Below the pieces are notes generated by a model. It saw nothing but the letters and a program-made list of their open reading frames with translations, was not told the origin of the DNA and did not search any database. 40,034 nt of DNA, taken from NCBI GenBank assembly GCA_014730115.1, contig WJIU01000014.1, forward strand, positions 1 to 40,034, read 5' to 3'. Shown in pieces: positions 16,397-24,337 of the stretch; position 1 is the first letter of the stretch, and each line of letters starts with the position of its first letter. The translations under genes were made by a program, and so were the position numbers. Source of the stretch: Microcaldota archaeon (GTDB lineage: Archaea > Micrarchaeota > Micrarchaeia > Anstonellales > Bilamarchaeaceae).

Positions 16397-16950
16397 CTAG
16401 GTACATATTTGAGGCAGGCATGCTGAAAAGAGTGGCAAGAAGCGGATGGTGGGCCGAAAAAATAAAGCATCCCGAAAGTGCCGCAGACCACAGCTTCCGC
16501 ACTGCCATTGTAGCATTCATCATTGCAAGGATGGAAGGCTTTGACGAGGACCACGCAAGGAAAATCTGCACTGCCGCGGTTTTCCATGACATGCACGAGA
16601 CAAGACTGCTTGACCTTAACAAGATAACTCATCGTTATATCGAAGCAGGCAAAGAACTGGAACTCAGGGTAGAGAAAGAGCAGGCAGAGGAGCTCCCCGC
16701 CGGCATTAAAGAATCAGTGCTGCAAGTGCTGGAGCTTTCACAAGAGGAAAGGCAGGTACTGAAGGATGCTGACTATGTGGAATGTGCATTCCAGGCAAAA
16801 GAATACCTTGATACCGGACATGCAGGTACAGCCAACTGGATAAGAAACATCAAGGAAAGGGTCAGTACCGAAAGCGCAAAAAAGCTGGTAGAGCAGGCTG
16901 AAAAACAAGATTCCAATTCATGGTGGAAAGGCCTGAAAAAGCTTGATTAG
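16384..16950 (+). CDS. HD-domain phosphohydrolase (YfbR-like)
   Basis: 'PESAADHSFRTAIVAFIIA', 'AVFHDMHETRLLDLNKITHRY' (H...HD). Confidence 0.88.
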   Translation: MEEIARYIFEAGMLKRVARSGWWAEKIKHPESAADHSFRTAIVAFIIARMEGFDEDHARKICTAAVFHDMHETRLLDLNKITHRYIEAGKELELRVEKEQAEELPAGIKESVLQVLELSQEERQVLKDADYVECAFQAKEYLDTGHAGTANWIRNIKERVSTESAKKLVEQAEKQDSNSWWKGLKKLD

Positions 16951-16992
16951 CCCGGCTTCTTCACAATATTAGCTCTTCCCCTGCGGAATTTT

Positions 16993-17556
16993 TTATATGT
17001 CCAGACTGTTCAGCTCTGTAAGAATTAGGCTGAGCTTGGCATCTGAAAATTTTAAAAGCTGTTTCAGTTCTTTTTGTGACGCTCTTCTGTCAAAGCTATC
17101 CAGTGCCTCAAGAACGTGTTTTGCATCAGCACCCAATTCAAACTCTGCAGCTTTTTGTACCGGCTGGGTGGATTTGGAACTGAATCCGGAGTTCAGGCAG
17201 AGCCGGGAAAGAGCAGGAACAGCCATCAACGCAGCAAGAGCAGGTACTTCGGTGTTTTCATTGGGTCTAAGGGCGAGGTCCACCTGCTGGCCATCGTTGC
17301 CAACGAGAACGCTTTGCTGAGCATACAAAGCAGGCTCGCCATTTTCACCATATGAACTAGCAGAAGCAGGGTATTCACCTTCAGTCAGATATATGGGATA
17401 ACTGGCATTGCCAGTAACAGGCTGGTAGGAACAAGGTCCTGAAATCCGAATGGCTGTTTTGTTCAGCTTTTCGAGGCTATGGGAGTATATTTCACCATGG
17501 ATATAAGCTGCAGAGCATAAGCCAACAGGGAATATTTGAAAAACTAACCTGACAAT
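16993..17556 (-). CDS. Secreted/membrane-anchored protein with C-terminal winged-helix-like region; apparent ATT start
   Basis: The track lists only 16993..17328 (from a TTG). Manual translation shows the same frame open to a TAA upstream of 17583, giving I/M-VRLVFQIFPVGLCSAAYIHGEIYSHSLEKLNKTAIRISGPCSYQPVTGNASYPIYLTEGEYPASA..., i.e. a signal peptide plus domain. No ATG/GTG/TTG occurs in that stretch. Confidence 0.6.
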   Translation of the reverse strand: MVRLVFQIFPVGLCSAAYIHGEIYSHSLEKLNKTAIRISGPCSYQPVTGNASYPIYLTEGEYPASASSYGENGEPALYAQQSVLVGNDGQQVDLALRPNENTEVPALAALMAVPALSRLCLNSGFSSKSTQPVQKAAEFELGADAKHVLEALDSFDRRASQKELKQLLKFSDAKLSLILTELNSLDI

Positions 17557-17582
17557 GAAACAAAAGTAAAAGAGTAGAGAAA

Positions 17583-18653
17583 ATGGGGGTCCAGGAGAGG
17601 ATTAAGGAAATAGAAGAGGAAATTGCCCGTACGCAGGTCAACAAGGCCACGGAGTACCATCTGGGGGTGCTCAAGGCAAAGCTGGCCAAGCTCAGAAGGC
17701 AGCTTACCGCCCCAAAAAAAACCGGCGGAGGCGGAGGCTTTGAAACCAGGAAATCCGGCGATGCTACTGTGGTCATGATAGGGCTTCCAAGCGTGGGGAA
17801 GTCGACTCTCCTCAATGCAGTAACCGACGCAAAATCCGAGATTGCACACTACGCTTTCACAACTTTGAAATGCATTCCCGGAATAATGAGGTACAAGGAC
17901 GCCAAGATACAGGTCCTGGACCTTCCGGGGATTATTGAAGGGGCAAAGGACGGGAAAGGAAGGGGCAGGGAAATCATTTCAGTTGCAAGAAGCGCCGACC
18001 TGCTGCTCATGCTTGTAGAAGCAAGCAACCCCCGGCAGAAAGAGATTATTGAAAGCGAGCTGCACGGCTTCGGGATAAGGGTCAACCAGGACCCCCCAAA
18101 TGTATCAATCTCCAAGCTTTCCAAAGGGGGGGTGACTGTGCACAGCACCAGGAAAATTACAAAAATCAGCGAAAATGAAATCAAGGCAGCCATGAGCGAA
18201 TACCGGATTTTCAATGCCAACGTTGTGCTCCACGAAGACATAACCATCGACCAGTTCATTGATGTGCTGGAGGGGAACCGTGCCTATGTGCCTGGAATCT
18301 ATGTGCTCACCAAATGCGACCTTGTGCCCCAAAACAGGCTTCCGGAAGGCTACATAAAGATTTCAGCCGAAAAAGGCAGAGGGGTAGAAAAACTGAGAAG
18401 GGCAATCTACGAAAAGCTCAACCTCATGCACATCTATACCAAAAGGAAAGGAGAAAAGGCAGATTTGGAAGAGGCCCTGGTGGTGCGGCGGGGCACCACT
18501 GTGGGAGACGTATGTGAAAAGCTCCACCGGGACCTGAAAAAGAACTTCCGCTATGCACTGGTGTGGGGTAAAGGCGCCAAATATCCCGGGCAGCGGATAG
18601 GCATCGACCATGTTCTGCAGGAAGGAGACATAGTCCAGATTGTCAAGAGATAA
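17583..18653 (+). CDS. DRG/Rbg-family developmentally regulated GTP-binding protein (OBG + TGS)
   Basis: 'GLPSVGKSTLLNAVTDAKSEIAHYAFTTLKCIPGIMRY', 'LDLPGIIEGAKDGKGRG', C-terminal TGS-like 'ALVWGKGAKYPGQRIGIDHVLQEGDIVQIV'. Confidence 0.97.
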   Translation: MGVQERIKEIEEEIARTQVNKATEYHLGVLKAKLAKLRRQLTAPKKTGGGGGFETRKSGDATVVMIGLPSVGKSTLLNAVTDAKSEIAHYAFTTLKCIPGIMRYKDAKIQVLDLPGIIEGAKDGKGRGREIISVARSADLLLMLVEASNPRQKEIIESELHGFGIRVNQDPPNVSISKLSKGGVTVHSTRKITKISENEIKAAMSEYRIFNANVVLHEDITIDQFIDVLEGNRAYVPGIYVLTKCDLVPQNRLPEGYIKISAEKGRGVEKLRRAIYEKLNLMHIYTKRKGEKADLEEALVVRRGTTVGDVCEKLHRDLKKNFRYALVWGKGAKYPGQRIGIDHVLQEGDIVQIVKR

Positions 18654-18687
18654 ATAATTATTTAAGCGGAGGCTTCCTTTTTCCAGC

Positions 18688-18948
18688 ATGGCAGCCAAAG
18701 AGGAAATAGAAAAGGTAATTGACTGGTGCGAGAAAGTAAAGAAAGAGAGAAACAGGATTTATGTCATAGAAAGAAATCCCTTCAGGGGGGAAATCGACTG
18801 GATGAGAAGATTCCCCCTTATTGAAATTGACCGGCCCAAGGAAGTAGCATCAAAAAACAATCTGGTCTACGACTCCACCGTGAAACAGTTGTGGCAGTTT
18901 ATGAACGGAGACTGGCGGAAAATCGAGCCGGACATGAGAATAGCTTAA
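18688..18948 (+). CDS. Hypothetical small protein
   Basis: 86-aa ORF; TATA 'ttatttaagc' centred ~18662, 26 nt upstream of ATG. Confidence 0.65.
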   Translation: MAAKEEIEKVIDWCEKVKKERNRIYVIERNPFRGEIDWMRRFPLIEIDRPKEVASKNNLVYDSTVKQLWQFMNGDWRKIEPDMRIA

Positions 18949-18973
18949 AAAGAATTAAGAGGAAATCCATAGC

Positions 18974-21670
18974 ATGCAGCAGCAATCACTCGCAGGCCAG
19001 AAGGTGGCAGTAACATTGATTAGCCTGCAGAAAAACCGGGGCCTGTGGGGTGCGGTTCTTGTTTTCCTTGGGGCACTTTTCCTGCTGTCCGCAGTGCCTT
19101 TCTACCCTGTATTCCTAATCTTCCTCATGGCCGGCCTCTGCGGAGGCGTTGCATACCAAAAGCCGGGCATAGGCATAATAATCGGCGCAATTCTCGCCTT
19201 TCCTGCAATAATCTACCAGACCCCTGTTTTCGGGTGGTTTTACCTGCTGATAATGGTTGCATTCTTTTTCGAGGCTTTTGAAAACTGGAAAATAATATCG
19301 GTTCTGGAAGTCCTTATCCTTGCGCCGTTTGCATTTTCAGGCTTCCCCCTGGTCGGCTGGGTCTCCCTGGCAGGAATGGCAATTGGCGCGCTTTACTTCG
19401 GTTCCAAGAAAAGCGTCGTAATATCGGTCCCTTCAGTATTTCTGATACTGCTCTTATCTTCAATCTGGCTGGTGGAGAACACCGCCTATCTTCCGGTAAA
19501 AATGGAGCTTTATGAGCCGGGCAAGCCCGAGCTGCTGATTACCAAATCATCAGTCGGAATGGCCGGCTTTGGAAAGGCCCTTGGCACTGCATTCGGAAAC
19601 TTCGTGAGCCTGGAGAACATCCAGAAGATTGGCAGCTCCCTCGGGCTGGTCATGGAAAATGTCACCGAGCTTCTGCTCAGCGACTCCCTGATACTGCAGC
19701 TGCTTGGATGGGGGGTGGCCCTCTATCTGTTGGGCTTCCTTCCGCCCCGCATCAATCAGAGGCCCCAGCTTATGGCATCCCTGGCGCTGCTCATCCTTCT
19801 TCCGGTTTATTTCATTATTTCAGCAGTCTACGGCACCCCCTTCAGATTCGAGTTTGCCGGAGGAATAATATTCTCAATAGTCCTTTTGGGGCTCCTAGAA
19901 AGCTTTGGGGTGAGCATAAGCAGGGAATCGGAAATAACCAGAAAAGAAAAGATGAAGTCTTACGGCAAGTTCGGAATGGCGGACGTGTCCCTCACCGGGC
20001 CTGAAAAGGGGCTTGGGGATGTCGGGGGGTATCAGGACATAAAAGAGGAGCTCAGAAATGCGATTATGCTTCCGCTGGAGAAAAAGGAGATAGCATACAC
20101 CTACGGCATCAAGCCTCCTGCAGGCATTCTTCTTTTCGGGCCTCCCGGTACCGGCAAGACAATGCTCATGAGGGCTCTTGCCAAAGAGCTGAAATACAAC
20201 TTCATTGAAGTTAAATGTTCCCAGATTTTATCACAATGGTATGGCGAATCGGAAAAGAATGTGGCTGAAGTCTTTGACAATGCAAGAAAGAACGCCCCCA
20301 CCGTGCTTTTCTTTGATGAGATTGACGGGATTGCCAAGAAAAGAACCGCCGGCGGACTGGACCAGGTCGGCCCCAGGGTACTGAGCGAGCTCCTTCAGCA
20401 GATTGACGGGGCAAGCAAGGGAAAGGGCAGGAGCACAGTCATGGTAATCGGGGCAACCAACCTCCCCAACGAGCTGGACCCGGCAATCCTCAGGCCCGGC
20501 AGGCTGGACAAGATTATTTACATGCATCTCCCAGAATCTGAGGCAAGAAGGGAAATACTGAGAGTTCACTCCCAGGGCCTCCCGCTTGCTGATGACATTG
20601 ACTGGGACTACATTGTAAAGAAAACCGGCCGGTTCTCTGGTGCTGACCTGAAAAACGTGGTTGTGGAGGCAAAGAGGCTGGCTGCCAAGGAAGCCGCGGT
20701 CAAGGGCAAGGTGGTGCCCATCAGCAATGAGCATTTCATGAGAACGATTTCATCGGTGAAGCCCAGCACATCCCTGGCCCAGATTGATTCCTATGAGCAG
20801 TTCAGGCTTGACTTTGAGCGCCGGGTTGGCGGCATAGAAAAGAAGAAAGAGCTCAAGGAGAAGAAGGAGGGAATGGTAAAATGGGAGGATGTTGCAGGGC
20901 TGGAGGACGTCAAGCAGGCCATCCTTGAAGCCATTGAAATGCCGCTTCTGCACGAGGAAGAGATGAAGCAGTTCAACGTCCGGCCCAGCAAGGGAATCCT
21001 GCTGTTCGGGCCTCCCGGTACCGGCAAGACACTGATAGTCCGGGCTGCCGCCAACGAGCTCAATGCATCCTTCCAGGCCCTCAGCGCAGCAGAGGCCATG
21101 AAGAAGGGGTACACCCAGGCAGTAACAGTAATAAAAGAAACCTTCAACCGGGCAAGGGAAAACACCCCCGGCATCATATTCGTGGATGAGATAGAGACCT
21201 TCGCACCGGGGAGGGGCAGCGGAGGCTCTGCCGAAATAATCGGCCAGTTCCTTACTGAAATGGACGGTATGAAAAGCCAGAAGGGGGTTGTAGTGATTGC
21301 AGCCACCAACAAGCCCCGCCTTATGGATGCAGCCATAATGAGACCGGGGCGTTTCGACAAAATATTCTACATCCCCCCGCCTGATGAGCAGGGGAGAAAA
21401 GAGATATTCAGAATCCATCTGGGCAAGTTTGCAGAGGGAGTGGACCTGGACGAGGTGGCCAGGATTACCCCTGGATTCAGCGGTGCGGATATCGCATCGG
21501 TGTGCCAGAGCGCCAAGATGATGGCACTAAGGGCAAAGCTCGCGGGCAAGCCAGCCCCTGTAACCACTGAAACATTAATCAAAATAATAAAGAGAAGGAG
21601 GCCTTCAATCACCTCCCGGCTCCTGCAGGAGTACAAAAAATTCATGGAAGCCTATGGTGAAAGAAGATAG
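18974..21670 (+). CDS. Polytopic membrane protein with two AAA+ ATPase modules
   Basis: 898 aa; ~310 aa of predicted TM segments, then Walker A/B pairs 'GPPGTGKTMLM'/'VLFFDEIDG' and 'GPPGTGKTLIV'/'IIFVDEIET'; Arg-finger regions 'RPGRLDKIIY' and 'RPGRFDKIFY'. Confidence 0.93.
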   Translation: MQQQSLAGQKVAVTLISLQKNRGLWGAVLVFLGALFLLSAVPFYPVFLIFLMAGLCGGVAYQKPGIGIIIGAILAFPAIIYQTPVFGWFYLLIMVAFFFEAFENWKIISVLEVLILAPFAFSGFPLVGWVSLAGMAIGALYFGSKKSVVISVPSVFLILLLSSIWLVENTAYLPVKMELYEPGKPELLITKSSVGMAGFGKALGTAFGNFVSLENIQKIGSSLGLVMENVTELLLSDSLILQLLGWGVALYLLGFLPPRINQRPQLMASLALLILLPVYFIISAVYGTPFRFEFAGGIIFSIVLLGLLESFGVSISRESEITRKEKMKSYGKFGMADVSLTGPEKGLGDVGGYQDIKEELRNAIMLPLEKKEIAYTYGIKPPAGILLFGPPGTGKTMLMRALAKELKYNFIEVKCSQILSQWYGESEKNVAEVFDNARKNAPTVLFFDEIDGIAKKRTAGGLDQVGPRVLSELLQQIDGASKGKGRSTVMVIGATNLPNELDPAILRPGRLDKIIYMHLPESEARREILRVHSQGLPLADDIDWDYIVKKTGRFSGADLKNVVVEAKRLAAKEAAVKGKVVPISNEHFMRTISSVKPSTSLAQIDSYEQFRLDFERRVGGIEKKKELKEKKEGMVKWEDVAGLEDVKQAILEAIEMPLLHEEEMKQFNVRPSKGILLFGPPGTGKTLIVRAAANELNASFQALSAAEAMKKGYTQAVTVIKETFNRARENTPGIIFVDEIETFAPGRGSGGSAEIIGQFLTEMDGMKSQKGVVVIAATNKPRLMDAAIMRPGRFDKIFYIPPPDEQGRKEIFRIHLGKFAEGVDLDEVARITPGFSGADIASVCQSAKMMALRAKLAGKPAPVTTETLIKIIKRRRPSITSRLLQEYKKFMEAYGERR

Positions 21671-21674
21671 CATC

Positions 21675-23030
21675 TCAGAAAAACAGGTCCCTTTCCCCTT
21701 TTTCTATACGCTTCAGCCTTTTCTTTGTTTCATTTCTCCTGTCTTCATCCTCAATCCTTTCCAGCTCTGTCCGGATGGTTTTCTCCCCAAGCTCTTTCAT
21801 CTCAGGGCTGGCATAATCAAGCAGGAACTCCTTGAATGTGAGTATGGCGTTGGGATGGCAGAGAAAATGGATGTTGCCTTCCTTGGCCAGCTTCATGAAG
21901 GTTTCACCGGTCCTCTTGCTCCGGTAGCACGCAGTGCAGAAGCTGGGGAGCATCTGCTGCCTGCACATGCCCTGCAGGACTTCGTCAACAGAGCGGTGGT
22001 CGGAAAGCTCAAACTGCCGGTTCTGCCTTGTGGAATAGCCGCCGGGGGATGTCTTGGATGCTGCAGACGTCTGGGAAATGCCCATGGCAAACGCCTTTTC
22101 CCTTATTTCCGGGGGCTCCCTGGTGGACAGAATCATGCCGGTGTAAGGCACCGAGAGCCGGATGGCCGCTATGAGCTTCAGAAAATCCTGGTCAGAAACA
22201 GGGTGCTCGGGCCGGTAGTCCACAGAGGGGGCTGGCCTGAACCTGGGCACTGAGATGGTATGCGGCCCAACTCCGTGTGTTTCATCCATGTACCTGGCGT
22301 GGGACAAAAGGGAAAGCGCCTCAAACCTGTAATCATACAATCCGAAAAGCACGCCTATGCCGTAATCATCTATGCCGGCCCGAAATGCCCTCTCATGTGC
22401 AGTAATCTGCCTTTGGTAATCAGCCTTTGGCCCGTGGTGCAGTTTTTCATAGGTTTCCCGGTGATAGGTTTCCTGGAACAGCTGATAGGTTCCTATGCCA
22501 ATCTCCTTCAGCTTCCGGTAGTCCTCCCCGGTGGTCGCGGCGATGTTTACATTTACCCTTCTTATCTCCCCGTTTCCGGCCTTTGTTCTGTAGATTGTCC
22601 GGATGGAATCACATATGTAGTCAATGTCATTATCAGGATGCTCCCCCGCCTCCACCAGGATTCTCTTGTGGCCCATTCCGATTATGAGCCTGGTCTGCTC
22701 TGCAATCTGCTCCATGGTAAGCCGGATTCTTTTCAGCCCCCTGTTGCTGCAGTGGAAGCCGCAGTATTTGCAGTCGTTTACACAATAATCGGAAAGATAA
22801 AGCGGGGCAAAGAGCACCAGCCGGTTACCATATATCTCATTTTTCACTTTCCAGGCAGCATCAAACAGCTTCCGGAGCTGCTTCTCATCATGCATATTAA
22901 GGAGTGCAGCGCTCTCCTCCAGGGAAAGCCCTTTCTTACGGGCTGCCTTTGCAAGAATCTTATCAAGAAGCCGTTCATCCGGTGAAGGTGTGGAATCAAC
23001 CAAATTCTGAATTTTCTTTTCATCTATCAT
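21675..23030 (-). CDS. hydG: [FeFe]-hydrogenase H-cluster radical SAM maturase HydG
   Basis: 451 aa; 'IYGNRLVLFAPLYLSDYCVNDCKYCGF' (CX3CX2C) and C-terminal 'FCTACYRSKRTGETFMKLAKEGNIHFLCHPN' = CX2CX22C, the HydG auxiliary-cluster motif that distinguishes it from ThiH. Confidence 0.95.
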   Translation of the reverse strand: MIDEKKIQNLVDSTPSPDERLLDKILAKAARKKGLSLEESAALLNMHDEKQLRKLFDAAWKVKNEIYGNRLVLFAPLYLSDYCVNDCKYCGFHCSNRGLKRIRLTMEQIAEQTRLIIGMGHKRILVEAGEHPDNDIDYICDSIRTIYRTKAGNGEIRRVNVNIAATTGEDYRKLKEIGIGTYQLFQETYHRETYEKLHHGPKADYQRQITAHERAFRAGIDDYGIGVLFGLYDYRFEALSLLSHARYMDETHGVGPHTISVPRFRPAPSVDYRPEHPVSDQDFLKLIAAIRLSVPYTGMILSTREPPEIREKAFAMGISQTSAASKTSPGGYSTRQNRQFELSDHRSVDEVLQGMCRQQMLPSFCTACYRSKRTGETFMKLAKEGNIHFLCHPNAILTFKEFLLDYASPEMKELGEKTIRTELERIEDEDRRNETKKRLKRIEKGERDLFF

Positions 23031-23032
23031 GA

Positions 23033-24307
23033 TTAAACCCCCAGGTCAGTTGGTGCCCTCCCCAAAGAGCATAATAAGTCCAGGGTATTTTTGACTGTTT
23101 GCCCCAGGGCCTCATCTTTCGCCTTTCCGGGATAAAGGTCATAGGATTCCCTGAACCCGGGTGGGGTGGTGTTTATCATAAGGGAATTTCCGCCTGCAAG
23201 AAGGCCGGACCTTGCCGCCTCCGGAGCCAGGGTCTCCAAAGCGGTAGTCACAAGTATTTTTGATTCGTGGTCCACAAGCCTGCTCAGTGCAATTGTCTTA
23301 AGGACATCGTTAATTCCGGGCTTTCCTGCTGAAGCAAGGGGGGTGGCAGGATGGGGAACAAGCGGCCCGAAGGAATACATGTCAGGCTTCAGCGATTTTG
23401 TAAGAAGGATGTCTTTCACGATGTGCCGGCTGGTCTGCCCCGGAAGGCCGACCAGAAAGCCGGTTGCAACCACAAAGCCGGCATCCTTGAGATATTTAAT
23501 CAGGTCAACCCGGTCCTTCAGCTTTTTCCCGGGCCTCATCTTATGGTAAATAGTCTCGTCTGATGTCTCAAACCTGAGCAGGGCGCCGTAGGCCCCTGCA
23601 TCGTAAAGCCTGCGGTAGCATTCCCTGCTCCTTTCACCGACGCTCATGAAAATCAGGATGCCGTGCCTGCGGTGGATTTTGCTGGCAATCCCCGCCAGCA
23701 TGTCATCTGTATAAAAATCGTCTTCCCCTGACTGCAGGACCAGGGCCTTGAACCCCAGCTGCTCCACCGCATAATCAACCGTATCCATTATCTGCTCCTC
23801 CGACATCCGGTAGCGCCGGAGGCCCCTGTTGTTTCTCCGCAGGCCGCAGTAAAGGCAGTTGTTTTGGCAATAGCTTGAGAATTCAACAATCCCGTGGACA
23901 CAGCACGCATTTCCAAGCATTTCTTTGCGAATGCTGTTGGCTTCGGAATAAAGCATCTCAAGATTCTCTTCCGCTTCCAGCACTGCGGCCATTTCATTGA
24001 CAGCCAGGGTGCCGGTTTTCCGGGCTTTTTCAATTACCGGAGAAAGGGCGCCAAATCCGGAGCCGGGCCGGGAAAGGCCGGCATCAATATGCTTGAGCTC
24101 AAAGAAATGCTTTTTCCATTTTTCAAGAACAGGAAGGGCATCCTCTTCCGGTGCCTTGCCAACTACTACTCCCCCCTGTGCGTAAACATATTCCCCCGGC
24201 TGCACGTCCGCGTCAATCACCAGGGCCTGCTTGAGCTCCCCAAAATACTCCACAGTGGCTTTTCCGGAATCAACAGAAACCACTTTGCCGGGAATGGCAT
24301 AGCACAT
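23033..24307 (-). CDS. hydE: HypC/HupF-like domain fused to HydE radical SAM maturase
   Basis: 424 aa; N-terminal 'MCYAIPGKVVSVDSGKATVEYFGELKQALV...PGEYVYAQGGVVVGKAPEEDALPVLEKW' resembles HypC; C-terminal 'FSSYCQNNCLYCGLRRNNRGLRRYRMSEEQI' (CX3CX2C) is HydE. Confidence 0.92.
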   Translation of the reverse strand: MCYAIPGKVVSVDSGKATVEYFGELKQALVIDADVQPGEYVYAQGGVVVGKAPEEDALPVLEKWKKHFFELKHIDAGLSRPGSGFGALSPVIEKARKTGTLAVNEMAAVLEAEENLEMLYSEANSIRKEMLGNACCVHGIVEFSSYCQNNCLYCGLRRNNRGLRRYRMSEEQIMDTVDYAVEQLGFKALVLQSGEDDFYTDDMLAGIASKIHRRHGILIFMSVGERSRECYRRLYDAGAYGALLRFETSDETIYHKMRPGKKLKDRVDLIKYLKDAGFVVATGFLVGLPGQTSRHIVKDILLTKSLKPDMYSFGPLVPHPATPLASAGKPGINDVLKTIALSRLVDHESKILVTTALETLAPEAARSGLLAGGNSLMINTTPPGFRESYDLYPGKAKDEALGQTVKNTLDLLCSLGRAPTDLGV

Positions 24308-24337
24308 AACAGGAATTGGAAAAGGAAAAACATAAAA

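Noticed and set aside
20750-21418. 222-aa minus-strand ORF antisense to the second AAA domain
   Set aside because: Shadow of the AAA+ coding sequence.
22260-22985. 241-aa plus-strand ORF antisense to hydG
   Set aside because: HydG motifs (CX3CX2C, CX2CX22C) occupy the minus frame; antisense is a shadow ORF.
21675-23030. ThiH (thiamine tyrosine lyase) as an alternative call for hydG
   Set aside because: The C-terminal CX2CX22C motif and its pairing with hydE favour HydG.
23033-24307. HypC-HydE 'fusion' as an upstream misannotated start
   Set aside because: The N-terminal ~75 aa show HypC-like sequence including Met-Cys and PGK, and a TATA-like element lies ~26 nt upstream of this ATG; the frame is continuous.
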